NCBI GenBank assembly: GCA_011322135.1
Contig: DRNP01000005.1
Location: 1 to 33,655 of the forward strand
Reading direction: 5' to 3'
DNA: 33,655 bases
Source: Candidatus Kaiserbacteria bacterium
GTDB taxonomy: Bacteria; Patescibacteriota; Minisyncoccia; Phycocordibacterales; Phycocordibacteraceae
The notes under the pieces were generated by a model. The model was not told the DNA's origin. It saw only the letters and a program-made list of their open reading frames with translations, and made no database searches. This document shows positions 1 through 8,144 of the stretch, in pieces. Positions within the stretch are counted from its first letter, which is position 1. Each line of letters starts with the position of its first letter. A program made the position numbers and the translations under genes.

Positions 1-2
1 AT

Positions 3-359
3 CAAACAGACTTCATTTTTGCGGCATACGCGGAAGAGTGGGGATTTTTCGGTGTCGCTCTCGCGCTTGCATTGTATGCAACATTACTTGCACGACTTTT
101 TGCAATTGCACGTAGGGCGAGCACAAATTTCGATGCGTTTTTTACGCTCGGTGTCGCGATTCTTTTTCTCGCGCACATTGTAATACATATTGGTATAAAC
201 GTAGGTCTTTTGCCCGTTACAGGCACAACAACACCGTTTATGAGTTATGGAGGTTCTCATATTGTAATGGAGTTTGCAGCGCTCGGAATTGTAACAGCAT
301 TGGCACGGTACGGACGGTCGGTGCCACGCCAGCAAGCGGTGCGGGAATATGAAGGGTGA
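3..359 (+). CDS. RodA/FtsW-family peptidoglycan polymerase, C-terminal part
   Basis: This is the last 118 codons of a SEDS-family membrane glycosyltransferase (RodA/FtsW/SpoVE); the start lies before the window. The reading frame opens directly with QTDFIFAAYAEEWGF, the conserved extracellular segment of SEDS proteins, and continues through two hydrophobic segments to GLLPVTGTTTPFMSYGGSH, the family signature near the last membrane helix. SEDS proteins polymerise lipid II glycan strands with a partner class B PBP. The family assignment is secure. RodA versus FtsW cannot be decided from this tail, although the short end without a long cytoplasmic extension fits either. The gene converges on the reverse glycosyltransferase, with a very strong hairpin between them. 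Confidence 0.9.
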   Translation, partial: QTDFIFAAYAEEWGFFGVALALALYATLLARLFAIARRASTNFDAFFTLGVAILFLAHIVIHIGINVGLLPVTGTTTPFMSYGGSHIVMEFAALGIVTALARYGRSVPRQQAVREYEG

Positions 360-362
360 ACG

Positions 363-427
363 ATTTCGATTAAGCGCGCGCAAGCGCGGAGCTATTAGCT
401 CCGCGCTTGCGCGCGCTTAATCGAAAT
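363..427. terminator. 31-bp perfect hairpin between convergent genes
   Basis: Two perfectly complementary 31-nt arms (363-393 and 397-427) are separated by only ATT. The inner part is very GC-rich (GCGCGCGCAAGCGCGGAGC), and the outer ends are TTTCG/CGAAA. It starts 3 nt after the rodA/ftsW stop and ends 17 nt before the stop of the reverse glycosyltransferase, so it can act as a bidirectional terminator. There is no long T-run, so intrinsic termination is inferred from position and stem strength. It also resembles the GC-rich palindromes found inside genes elsewhere in the window. Confidence 0.75.
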
Positions 428-443
428 ACTCTACACGTTGTTT

Positions 444-1436
444 TCAAACATAGAGTGCGTATGTTTTTTCGCGCATGTTCTCAAGAGAAAATTCGTGTAT
501 GTCCGCGGAGTTAATGATTTCATCAACACCGCCTACGTGGTTTGCAACAATAGGCAGTTTTGCAAGACGCGCCTCAATGAGAACATATGGCAGTCCTTCT
601 TTAAGAGACGGGAGTGCAAACACATCGAAGCCACGCAATACTTTTTGAAAAGGTATAAATCCGAAAAGTTTTACACGATTTTCGAGTTGATATTTTTGGA
701 TAGCTTTCTCCAGATTTTTTCTTTCCTCTCCTTCTCCAACAATTGCGACGTGCATGTTTTTATCAAGTCGTGCTTTTTCGATAAGCTCTATTTGATTTTT
801 ATTATGAGTTAGTTCGCCGATTGTTCCTGTGATACGTGCGTGTGGCGGAAATGCGTTGCGTATTTGTTCACCGGGTTCGAGTTTTGTGGAGAGATTAATT
901 CCGTTGTAAATAAGCCGTATTTTCCGCTTACACAAAGGCAAACGCCTCCCAATATGTTCGTCTCGCGCAGAAACGGTGATAATAATATCTGAAAATAAAG
1001 CAGTTACAAATGAACCGATGAAAGCAAAAGTTCGCCATGCGATTGAGCGTTTTTCTGAAAACGGCCACCCGTGCGCGGTGAATATAATTTTATGAATTTT
1101 TGTCAATCGTGATGCAACAGCTCCGAGGGCACCTGCTTTTGAAGAGTTTAGATGCACAATATCAGGTCGCTCTTTTTTGAAAAAACGTAACAACTCGATG
1201 AAGCTTTGGATATCGCGTGTTATCGACAAGTTTCGGTCGAGTGATTTTATCGTTACTGTTCGTATCCCCGCATCAGATAGTCGTCTTTTTAGTATCCCGT
1301 TTGTGCCGAATGCCACGACAACATCAAAATAATCTCTCGGAAGACCTGTCGCGAGGTCGAATACATACCGTTGAGCTCCACCCCAGTTCGATTTCGTAAT
1401 CACAAACACTATCTTTTTTTTGCGTTCAATGCTCAT
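444..1436 (-). CDS. Family-4 glycosyltransferase
   Basis: This GT-B fold glycosyltransferase has the N-terminal motif SNWGGAQRYVFDLATGL (acceptor-side Rossmann domain). The C-terminal donor-binding domain contains VGEGEERKNLE and the EX7E-type motif KEGLPYVLIEARLAKLPIV, followed by GGVDEII. Such enzymes transfer a sugar from a nucleotide-sugar to a lipid-linked or surface glycan on the cytoplasmic membrane face. I start it at ATG 1436 (MSIERKKKIVF), because the ORF track's extra 50 N-terminal residues are unlike the family and run into the divergent gene's promoter region. At 330 residues it is slightly short: the usual C-terminal helices after GGVDEII are reduced. A one-base change near the stop would extend it with the reading ENNV, which is a typical glycosyltransferase ending. 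No Shine-Dalgarno is visible. Confidence 0.88.
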   Translation of the reverse strand: MSIERKKKIVFVITKSNWGGAQRYVFDLATGLPRDYFDVVVAFGTNGILKRRLSDAGIRTVTIKSLDRNLSITRDIQSFIELLRFFKKERPDIVHLNSSKAGALGAVASRLTKIHKIIFTAHGWPFSEKRSIAWRTFAFIGSFVTALFSDIIITVSARDEHIGRRLPLCKRKIRLIYNGINLSTKLEPGEQIRNAFPPHARITGTIGELTHNKNQIELIEKARLDKNMHVAIVGEGEERKNLEKAIQKYQLENRVKLFGFIPFQKVLRGFDVFALPSLKEGLPYVLIEARLAKLPIVANHVGGVDEIINSADIHEFSLENMREKTYALYV

Positions 1437-1491
1437 AATAGTAACTGTACAGCAGGAATGGAAAGTATAAAATAGGTATACGTAATTATTT

Positions 1492-2826
1492 ATGGCATTT
1501 TCTAGACGCGAAACAGGTATATTGCTTGCAGGAGACTTCTTGTTTCTTGTCGGCGCTTTGTGGTTTTCGCTTGTAATACGAAACATTGCATTGCCACAAC
1601 CGGATTATTTTTTAAATAATGCCGTTCCGTTTATTCCGATTTTTTTCTTTTCGCTTGCTGTTTTTTATATAGCGGGTCTCTATGAAAAACCAACGCGCCC
1701 AAACCGGCATGTTATGGGCGAACGCATTATAGGTGCGCAAATTGCAAACACTATCTTAGCGGCGGTTTTCTTTTTCGTGCTACCTCTTTCAATAGCTCCG
1801 AAGACAATTCTCGCATTGTATCTTATCGTCTCGGTAGTGATTATTACTGCGTGGCGTTTTTATGCGTTATCACATTTTGCTCCTCGTGGAAAAATCGCAA
1901 CAGTGCTTGTCGGTACCGGTATCGCTGTGGAAGAAGTTGCGGAAGAGCTTTCAGAAAATGACAGATACACGGTACGCATGATATCAAAGATTGATACGGC
2001 AACTCATTCTTCGAAAGAAATCACCGAGGAGGTTTCAAAATATATTCGATTAGGGGCAGGTATCATAATAATCGATACACTCGACCGAGCTGTTACAGAT
2101 GCATTGCCGGCACTTTATGAAGAAATGCTTACGGGAACAATGTTTATTACATTCGAGGAGTTTTATGAAGAATTATTTGATCGCGTACCTCTTGCGCATG
2201 TTGATTATTCATGGTTGCTGGACTGTTTACCGCGTCAGCATCTTTTGGCGGATGCAACAAAAAGATTTATCGATATTATCGGAGCTCTCGTAGGTGGTGT
2301 TTTGGCGCTCGTGTTCGTAGCTCCGTCAGCAGTGATACTGGCAGTAACTGGTGGGCGACCTTTTATTTTTCATGAACGTATCGGGCGAAACGGAAAGACG
2401 TTTCGCATCATAAAAATGCGCACGATGCTTTTAGATGACCATGGCGATCCGAAACTTCAGGCAAAAAATCGCATAACTCGTATCGGTGGTTTTTTACGCA
2501 AGACCCGCATAGATGAACTGCCACAGCTTTGGAATGTTTTTGTCGGGGAGCTTTCCTTTATAGGACCGAGACCGGAGTTGCCACGCATCGCAACAACATA
2601 CGAAAAAGAAATACCATACTATCATGCAAGGCATCTTATTAAGCCGGGTCTCTCCGGATGGGCACAAATTCGTGACTATGATGCTCCGCGAGGTGGGGCA
2701 GATGTCGAAAAAACACGGCGCAAGCTTTCGTACGATTTGTATTATTTAAAGCATCGTTCTTTTGGACTCGACCTGGCAATTGCATTAAAGACATTGCGCG
2801 CACTAGCTTCATTTTCAGGATCATGA
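1492..2826 (+). CDS. Polyprenyl-phosphate sugar-1-phosphate transferase (WcaJ/WbaP type)
   Basis: The protein (444 aa) has the layout of exopolysaccharide polyprenyl-glycosylphosphotransferases. There are about four N-terminal membrane helices (residues 10-125), a Rossmann-like central domain (about 135-245), one more hydrophobic segment (about 260-285) and the C-terminal bacterial sugar transferase domain. Signature motifs are RIGRNGKTFRIIKMRTM, RIDELPQLWNVFVGELSFIG plus PRPELP, and IKPGLSGWAQI. It moves a sugar-phosphate from a UDP-sugar to undecaprenyl phosphate, the first committed step of lipid-linked glycan assembly. It is divergent from the preceding glycosyltransferase with 55 bp between start codons, and its TGA overlaps the folD ATG by 4 bp (ATGA). 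No Shine-Dalgarno is seen; a TATACG box lies 9 nt before the start. Confidence 0.92.
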   Translation: MAFSRRETGILLAGDFLFLVGALWFSLVIRNIALPQPDYFLNNAVPFIPIFFFSLAVFYIAGLYEKPTRPNRHVMGERIIGAQIANTILAAVFFFVLPLSIAPKTILALYLIVSVVIITAWRFYALSHFAPRGKIATVLVGTGIAVEEVAEELSENDRYTVRMISKIDTATHSSKEITEEVSKYIRLGAGIIIIDTLDRAVTDALPALYEEMLTGTMFITFEEFYEELFDRVPLAHVDYSWLLDCLPRQHLLADATKRFIDIIGALVGGVLALVFVAPSAVILAVTGGRPFIFHERIGRNGKTFRIIKMRTMLLDDHGDPKLQAKNRITRIGGFLRKTRIDELPQLWNVFVGELSFIGPRPELPRIATTYEKEIPYYHARHLIKPGLSGWAQIRDYDAPRGGADVEKTRRKLSYDLYYLKHRSFGLDLAIALKTLRALASFSGS

Positions 2827-3650
2827 ATGCCATTATCGTAGACGGTAAAACTCTTGCGAATCGTATTCTCGCAGATGTGAAAGACAATGTCTCGAAGCTT
2901 CGGCGCGCTCCAAGATTAAGAATGATTGTAGCCGGAGAAAATCCGGCAATCGAGTCTTTTGTACGCATTAAAACGCTTCGTGCGGAGTCGGTCGGGATAC
3001 AGGTTTCGCTCGATAGATTTCCTGATGACGTGTCTACAAAGACACTTATTGAATCTTGCGAGCAAGGTGACGAGGATGCGCTTATTGTGCAATTACCTCT
3101 GCCTGCACACGTGGATACTGACACGGTGTTGTCCGCTATTCCTCTTGAAAAAGATGTTGATGTGTTATCTCCGATTGCATACGCACGTTTTGAATTCGGA
3201 GAGCCGGAAGCTCTTGTACCTCCTGTTGCTCTTGCTGTGGAAGCAATTCTTTCCGAATACAAAATATCCATTACAGGGAAGAGAGTTGTCGTCGTTGGAG
3301 AGGGAAGACTTGTCGGTAAACCTGTCGCAGAGTGGTTTTCTCACAGAAATGCACTTGTAGAAGTTGTAACTCTTGAGAGTGGTTCTCTTGAAAAGTCTTT
3401 GGCAAACGCTCAAATCGTTGTTTCAGGAGCGGGTGTTCCAAATCTAATTACACGCGAGATTATTCAAAGTGGTGCTGTACTCATTGATGCGGGAACTTCC
3501 GAGTCCGGAGGCGTACTTGTGGGTGATATTGACCCGGCGTGTTCTGAAAAAGCAACATTGCTAACACCCGTGCCGGGAGGTGTCGGACCTGTAACAGTCG
3601 CGTGTCTTATTAAGAACACATTATTTCTTACTCGGCAACGGTTTGCATAG
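2823..3650 (+). CDS. folD: Methylenetetrahydrofolate dehydrogenase/cyclohydrolase
   Basis: FolD interconverts 5,10-methylene-, methenyl- and 10-formyl-tetrahydrofolate in the cytoplasm. The family layout is intact over 275 residues: the folate pocket lysine K50 in FVRIK, QLPLP at residues 90-94, the NADP-binding segment VVVVGEGRLVGKPVAEW and the signature PVPGGVGPVT near the C-terminus. Two family motifs differ. The tyrosine of YVxxK is F46, and KDVDGFHP reads KDVDVLSP. Translation is probably coupled to the upstream sugar transferase through the ATGA overlap. The neighbour is unrelated in pathway, so the pairing looks like genome compaction and not a functional operon. Confidence 0.93.
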   Translation: MNAIIVDGKTLANRILADVKDNVSKLRRAPRLRMIVAGENPAIESFVRIKTLRAESVGIQVSLDRFPDDVSTKTLIESCEQGDEDALIVQLPLPAHVDTDTVLSAIPLEKDVDVLSPIAYARFEFGEPEALVPPVALAVEAILSEYKISITGKRVVVVGEGRLVGKPVAEWFSHRNALVEVVTLESGSLEKSLANAQIVVSGAGVPNLITREIIQSGAVLIDAGTSESGGVLVGDIDPACSEKATLLTPVPGGVGPVTVACLIKNTLFLTRQRFA

Positions 3651-3670
3651 TTTGAATATATGCATATACT
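3642..3670 (+). promoter_or_regulatory. Predicted secD promoter giving a near-leaderless mRNA
   Basis: A -35-like TTTGCA (3642-3647) and a -10 TATACT (3665-3670) are separated by 17 bp. The -10 box ends 6 nt before the secD ATG, so transcription would start at or next to the start codon. The -35 box lies inside the end of folD. Confidence 0.6.
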
Positions 3671-3676
3671 GGCAAC

Positions 3677-5029
3677 ATGAATCGTTATCGAATAGTAGCG
3701 GCAGTGGTGCTGTCTGTAAGTATTGTGCTCGGTTGGTTTGTGTGGAGCACAAGGACACCTGATTCACCATACGCTTTCAAGCTTGGTCTTGATTTGGCGG
3801 GCGGAACAGAGCTTGTTTACAAAGCGGACATGAGTCATACCGCTCCAAATGAGCGCACTGATTCGCTTTCCGCTTTGCGTGGGGTTATTGATCGCAGAGT
3901 AAATCTATTTGGTGTTGCGGAGCCACTGGTTCAGACCGAGCATTCAAGTGCGGTTGCAAAAGAACAAGAATATCGACTTATTGTGGATCTTCCGGGAGTT
4001 ACCAATATTAAAGCCGCTGTAGACGCACTCGGGAAAACTCCGGTGCTTGATTTCCGTTTGGCAACAACGACACTGGTAACGGGAGCGACAGGTAGCACAA
4101 CCAGACAAGTAGGCTTTATTTCCACGGGGCTTACGGGGCGTTATTTGCAAAAAGCATCATTGCAATTTGGTTCGTCTGAGAGTAACGCCCTCGGTCAGCC
4201 GGTTGTTTTGTTGAAATTTAATAAGGCGGGAGCAAAACTTTTTGAGAAGATTACTAAAAATAATATCGGTCATACGCTTGCGATTTTTCTAGACGGTCAG
4301 CCGATATCGACTCCGACAATAAAAGAGGCGATTCCGGGCGGTACCGCCAGCATCTCCGGTAACTTTACAGTTAAGAAAGCGCGTGACCTTGTACAAAATC
4401 TAAACTTTGGAGCGCTACCTGTTCCTATCAAGCTTCAAAGTAGCAGTTCCGTTGGTCCGACACTTGGTGCCGCAGCTATACATGACGGACTTAAAGCTGG
4501 AATTATCGGGTTCGCGATTGTAGTGCTGTTTATGATTCTTTGGTATCGTTTGCCGGGACTGATAGCAAGTATTGCTCTTTCCGGGTACTTGGCACTCGTG
4601 CTTTCTGTCATGAAGATTATACCGATTACTCTCACTGTTTCCGGTATTGCGGGACTTATTCTTTCTGTTGGTATGGCTGTTGACGCAAACGTGCTGATTT
4701 TTGAAAGAATTAAAGAAGAGCTACGCAAGGGAGAAGGAGCAAGAGAAGCAACTCATATTGGTTTTGCGCGTGCGTGGCCTGCTATTCGAGACGGACATGT
4801 GACAATGCTTATTTCATCCATTGTGCTCTTTTGGATGGGTACATCTATCGTGCAAGGATTCGCACTTACGTTTGCTCTCGGTGTTTTGGCGTCACTCATT
4901 TCGGCGGTATCCGCATCGCGTGTGCTTTTGCTCGCGGTGTTGCCTGAGGGCAACAAAGGCGTGTGGAGTTTCCTAACAAACTGCGGACTTCATGGGCGCG
5001 TTTCTATTCCTGATTCTGAAAACAAATAA
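3677..5029 (+). CDS. secD: Protein translocase subunit SecD
   Basis: SecD pairs with SecF as an RND-type accessory motor of the SecYEG channel and uses the proton gradient to complete protein export. The 450-aa protein begins with one membrane helix, followed by FKLGLDLAGGTELVY (the D1 motif). A periplasmic region follows that includes GQPVVLLKFNKAGAKLF, and then a five-helix block with GMAVDANVLIFERIKEELR, the conserved motif of the fourth helix. It is shorter than E. coli SecD (615 aa) because the periplasmic part is reduced, as in many small bacteria. The start ATG 3677 is set by the -10 box just upstream. secF follows 2 bp later. Confidence 0.96.
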   Translation: MNRYRIVAAVVLSVSIVLGWFVWSTRTPDSPYAFKLGLDLAGGTELVYKADMSHTAPNERTDSLSALRGVIDRRVNLFGVAEPLVQTEHSSAVAKEQEYRLIVDLPGVTNIKAAVDALGKTPVLDFRLATTTLVTGATGSTTRQVGFISTGLTGRYLQKASLQFGSSESNALGQPVVLLKFNKAGAKLFEKITKNNIGHTLAIFLDGQPISTPTIKEAIPGGTASISGNFTVKKARDLVQNLNFGALPVPIKLQSSSSVGPTLGAAAIHDGLKAGIIGFAIVVLFMILWYRLPGLIASIALSGYLALVLSVMKIIPITLTVSGIAGLILSVGMAVDANVLIFERIKEELRKGEGAREATHIGFARAWPAIRDGHVTMLISSIVLFWMGTSIVQGFALTFALGVLASLISAVSASRVLLLAVLPEGNKGVWSFLTNCGLHGRVSIPDSENK

Positions 5030-5031
5030 AT

Positions 5032-5940
5032 ATGTATATAATCAATCACCGCAAGATATTTTTCATCATTACAGGCATTATTCTTGCCATAGCTATTGGA
5101 GCTATAACACACTACGGTTTACCGCTCGGGATTGACTTTACCGGCGGCTCACTCGTAGAAGTTTCATATTCAGGAGCGCGACCAAATCTTTCAACACTCA
5201 AAAAAAAGATATCGGCACTTCCTCTCGGAGAGACTCTTTTAAGTGATTCAGGAGCTCATAACGTGATAGTGCGTTCTCGCACTCTTACACCGACCGAACA
5301 TAATGCCGTGCTTGAGGCACTTTCAACTTCAGGATCAAAAGTAACAGAATTGCAATTTACATCAGTCGGTCCGTCGCTCGGGTCTGAGCTGGCGCGCAAG
5401 GCGCTTGTTGCACTGGCTATTGTTATTCTCACAATCGTTATTTATATTGCATGGGCGTTTCGCCGTGTATCACGACCGGTATCTTCATGGGTCTATGGAT
5501 CTATCGTTGTAGCTGTTCTTTTCCATGACATCATAGTGCCGGCAGGTTTTTATGCTATCTGGGCTCATTTTACGGGAGCTCCGGTAGATTCGTTGTTCGC
5601 GGTAGCGCTTCTTACCATTCTCGGGTATTCGGTAAACGATACAATCGTCATTTTCGATAGAGTTCGCGAGCACCTTACAATTGACAGAAAATCTGTTACA
5701 CACGAAGAGTTCAGCAAGCTTGTTGGAGAATCTATAACTCAGACAATGGGTCGTTCTATTAATACATCACTCACGGTTATCTTTGTGTTGATTGCACTTG
5801 CAATCTTTGGAAGTGCCGTTACTCTCAATTTTGCAATTATCCTTATTGCGGGAGTTATAGCCGGTACGTATTCTTCCATATTGCTTGCAGCTCCACTACT
5901 TGTCCCCGTTGCGCGATATTTCACAGAGAAGCGAAAATAA
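5032..5940 (+). CDS. secF: Protein translocase subunit SecF
   Basis: This is the partner of SecD in the SecDF complex of the inner membrane. The 302-aa protein has a first membrane helix, then GLPLGIDFTGGSLVEVSY (the conserved post-helix motif), a short periplasmic domain and five helices. These include GYSVNDTIVIFDRVREHL and the SIN(T)SLTV segment typical of SecF. The start is 2 bp after the secD stop with no Shine-Dalgarno, so it should be translated from the secD mRNA by coupling. The overall organisation secD-secF is the common bacterial one. Confidence 0.96.
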   Translation: MYIINHRKIFFIITGIILAIAIGAITHYGLPLGIDFTGGSLVEVSYSGARPNLSTLKKKISALPLGETLLSDSGAHNVIVRSRTLTPTEHNAVLEALSTSGSKVTELQFTSVGPSLGSELARKALVALAIVILTIVIYIAWAFRRVSRPVSSWVYGSIVVAVLFHDIIVPAGFYAIWAHFTGAPVDSLFAVALLTILGYSVNDTIVIFDRVREHLTIDRKSVTHEEFSKLVGESITQTMGRSINTSLTVIFVLIALAIFGSAVTLNFAIILIAGVIAGTYSSILLAAPLLVPVARYFTEKRK

Positions 5941-5952
5941 AAAGAAGAAAAT

Positions 5953-6501
5953 ATGATTATCGGTATTACAGGTACCAATGGAGCGGGAAAGGGAACCATT
6001 GTTAAATATCTATTACAAAAAGGTTTTGCGCATTATTCAGTCCGCGAGTTTATTATTGAAGAAATAAAACGACGGGGAATGCCAATTGACCGTTCGTCTA
6101 TGCGTGAAGTGGCAAACGATTTACGAAAAAAGAATACGCCAAGCTATGCTGTCGAGGAACTTTTCATACGAGCACAAAAAATCGGAGGAGATGCCGTTAT
6201 TGAATCGGTACGCGCAATAGGTGAAGCGGAGTTTTTAAAAGAGAACGGAGCCATTCTTCTTGCGATAGATGCAGACCGCTCTATACGATATAAACGAACT
6301 GTCGCTCGAGGTTCGGAGACCGACCATGTCGATTTTGATACGTGGGTTATGCAAGAAGAACGTGAGTGGAATAACACAGATGCACACGACATGAATGTCC
6401 CTGCTGTAATGAAAATGGCAGATGCCACAATTATAAATAGCGGCACTCTAGATGAGCTTGGTGAACAGATTGACTTAGCAATGAAAGATATTTCTAAATA
6501 A
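5953..6501 (+). CDS. P-loop nucleotide kinase-like protein (dephospho-CoA/adenylate kinase-like)
   Basis: This 182-aa P-loop NTPase has Walker A GTNGAGKGT at residues 7-15 (form GxxGxGKGT, as in nucleotide and dephospho-CoA kinases). A lid-like basic region (RYKRTVARGSETDHVDFDTW) and a late DATIINSGTLDEL match the ADxVIxNxGTxEEL pattern seen near the end of CoaE and archaeal UPF0200 kinases. It probably phosphorylates a small nucleotide-containing substrate; the exact substrate cannot be read from sequence. It sits 12 bp after secF with a weak AAGAAG stretch before the ATG, so it may be co-transcribed. It converges with the UMP kinase gene, across a weak AT-rich hairpin at about 6525-6543. 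Confidence 0.65.
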   Translation: MIIGITGTNGAGKGTIVKYLLQKGFAHYSVREFIIEEIKRRGMPIDRSSMREVANDLRKKNTPSYAVEELFIRAQKIGGDAVIESVRAIGEAEFLKENGAILLAIDADRSIRYKRTVARGSETDHVDFDTWVMQEEREWNNTDAHDMNVPAVMKMADATIINSGTLDELGEQIDLAMKDISK

Positions 6502-6543
6502 ACGTGGAGATAGTCTAACCCGAGAAGTTTTTATAATAAACTT

Positions 6544-7236
6544 TTATGAAATGACTGTTCCTGTAAACGGTTTGTCGGAGAGGTAATTTTCAAACTCTTC
6601 GAGATGTTCGCCATTCATAATCGCGACCTCCATTTTTAGCTCGTCTGCTTCTTTTGCGGCTATCGGGTCAAACGGAGCAGACATTCCGGGGTCCCACTTG
6701 CGTGGAATTAGTGCGCGGAACTCGCTCCAATTTATGCTGTCAATCGGTTTTGCATCTGCGTTTGTACGCGGATCCGCTGTGTACACATGGTCAATGTTCG
6801 ATAAGTTTACGAGTCGTTTAGCACCGAGTGTTTTTGCCGCAGTTACTGCACAGAAATCTGTGGATTGTCCGGGTCTCCAGCCGGCTCCAAGAAGCACTGG
6901 CTCTTTTGCTGTAACTTCTTCGCTTGGGTCTTTGATGATGCGAGGGTGTGCTTGCTCTTTAAATACTGTACGTAAAAGGTGTGCGTTTAGACGAGTTGCA
7001 TGAATACCAAGCCAATCAAGATCATCTCTCGGTAGATCACCGCGAGCATCGCGCGCAGCGTCTTGATAATGTCTTGCGGTTTTTCCACCTCCTGCAATTA
7101 TAAAAAATGATGACCCTTGTTTTACAGCGTGCAATATAAGTGCGCGAAATCTGGAGATGAAATCGCTATCAATAGCTTCCGGAACAATGAGTGAACCACC
7201 AACGGACACAATGATGCGCTCTGGTGATTGTTTCAT
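6544..7236 (-). CDS. pyrH: UMP kinase, archaeal-type (amino acid kinase fold)
   Basis: An amino acid kinase-fold protein that most resembles the archaeal-type UMP kinase, which makes UDP from UMP and ATP. It has the N-terminal nucleotide loop SVGGSLI, then IIAGGGKTAR, RPGQSTDFCAVTAAKTLGA, the signature NLSNIDHVYTADPR and the late motif SAPFDPIAAKEA (HAPFDPxAAK in the family). I start it at ATG 7236 (MKQSPERIIVSVGGSL); the ORF track begins at a TTG four codons earlier. A TTGTGG-17-TATAGT promoter can be read on the reverse strand near 7266-7294. UDP feeds UDP-sugar and peptidoglycan precursor synthesis, which fits the neighbourhood. Bacterial-type hexameric PyrH is less likely because of the gapped motif spacing. 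Confidence 0.82.
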   Translation of the reverse strand: MKQSPERIIVSVGGSLIVPEAIDSDFISRFRALILHAVKQGSSFFIIAGGGKTARHYQDAARDARGDLPRDDLDWLGIHATRLNAHLLRTVFKEQAHPRIIKDPSEEVTAKEPVLLGAGWRPGQSTDFCAVTAAKTLGAKRLVNLSNIDHVYTADPRTNADAKPIDSINWSEFRALIPRKWDPGMSAPFDPIAAKEADELKMEVAIMNGEHLEEFENYLSDKPFTGTVIS

Positions 7237-7538
7237 AATATATAGCAAGGGTGACGGCTTTACATACTATACTCGACACGCGCATTTGCCACAATATTGA
7301 CAGCTAAAATGTGCGTGCCGTTAGTTTTTGTATTCTTTTATTATATATAAAAATACAAAATCATAAATAGGTAGTGGTGTATTGGGAGTATCTTTTTAAT
7401 TAAAATTATCTTATTAAGACAACATGCTTACATTTTATGTAACGGTGAGTGACTTTTTAAATTATCGTGTCGTGTATTTTTAGTGTACTTTCAGTACGAT
7501 TTATACTCCTTGCTATCATAAAAAACGTGATAGAAGTG
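7237..7538. other. Non-coding stretch upstream of the 16S promoter
   Basis: No convincing gene lies here; the ORFs that touch it are short and unlike any family. It contains the divergent UMP kinase promoter, a TTGACA (7297-7302) without a good -10 partner, and an AT-rich block (about 7326-7420) that could act as an upstream activating (UP-like) region for the rRNA promoter. Confidence 0.5.
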
Positions 7539-7567
7539 TTGACGTATATAAGAGGTGGGGGTAGTAT
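7539..7567 (+). promoter_or_regulatory. Predicted 16S rRNA promoter
   Basis: TTGACG (7539-7544) and TAGTAT (7562-7567) are separated by 17 bp, placing the start at about 7574 and giving a leader of about 110 nt before the 16S gene. The tRNA-Ile promoter further down has the same TAGTAT -10, which supports this choice. Confidence 0.55.
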
Positions 7568-7574
7568 AGGCAGT

Positions 7575-7594
7575 ACCGCTTTTGGGCGGTTTTT
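7575..7594 (+). other. Hairpin with T-run at the extreme 5' end of the rRNA leader
   Basis: ACCGC (7575-7579) pairs with GCGGT (7586-7590), and TTTT follows. It looks like a small intrinsic terminator, but it would be the very first nucleotides of the predicted transcript. A 5' cap hairpin of the leader, or the terminator of some unseen small RNA, are alternatives. Confidence 0.4.
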
Positions 7595-7658
7595 GCTACT
7601 TGAAATCTGGGCTTGATGAGTGCGAGGAAAGTACGTCAAGACCCTATATAGCAATAGA

Positions 7659-7685
7659 ATGTGTTCTATTGCGTTCCGCCTATTC
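7659..7685 (+). other. 16S precursor processing stem, 5' strand
   Basis: This 27-nt segment, ending where the mature 16S should begin, is complementary to 10411-10437 with a single mismatch (17 + 9 paired bases). Such stems bring the two ends of pre-16S together for RNase III-type cleavage. An overlapping local hairpin (GCAATAGAA/TTCTATTGC, 7651-7672) would compete with it. Confidence 0.85.
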
Positions 7686-8144
7686 TTAATGAGAGTTTGA
7701 TCCTAGCTCAGGGTGAACGCTGGCGGCGTGGATAAGGCATGCAAGTCGAACGGCCCTTCGGGGCAGTGGCAGACGAGGTAGTAACATGTAGGTACGCACC
7801 CCATGGTCGGGCATAGCCAGCCGAAAGGTTGGGTAATTCCCGATAGTCCCGCGAGGGTAAAGGTTTTTCGCCATGGGAGCGGCCTGCACAGTATCAGCTA
7901 GTTGGTAGGGTAAAAGCCTACCAAGGCTACGACGCTTAGGGGAGCTGAGAGGCTGACCCCCACCGATGGGACTGAGACACGGCCCATACTCCTACGGGAG
8001 GCCGCAGTCGAGAATCTTCCGCAATGGACGAAAGTCTGACGGAGCGACGCCGCGTGCTGGATGAAGTTCTTCGGGACGTAAACAGCTTTTATGTGGGACG
8101 AAATTTTTGACGGTACCATATGAATAAGGGGCTCCTAACTCTGT

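Noticed and set aside
438-812. Forward 124-aa ORF opposite the first glycosyltransferase
   Set aside because: Antisense to a clear glycosyltransferase, cysteine/phenylalanine-rich, no family resemblance.
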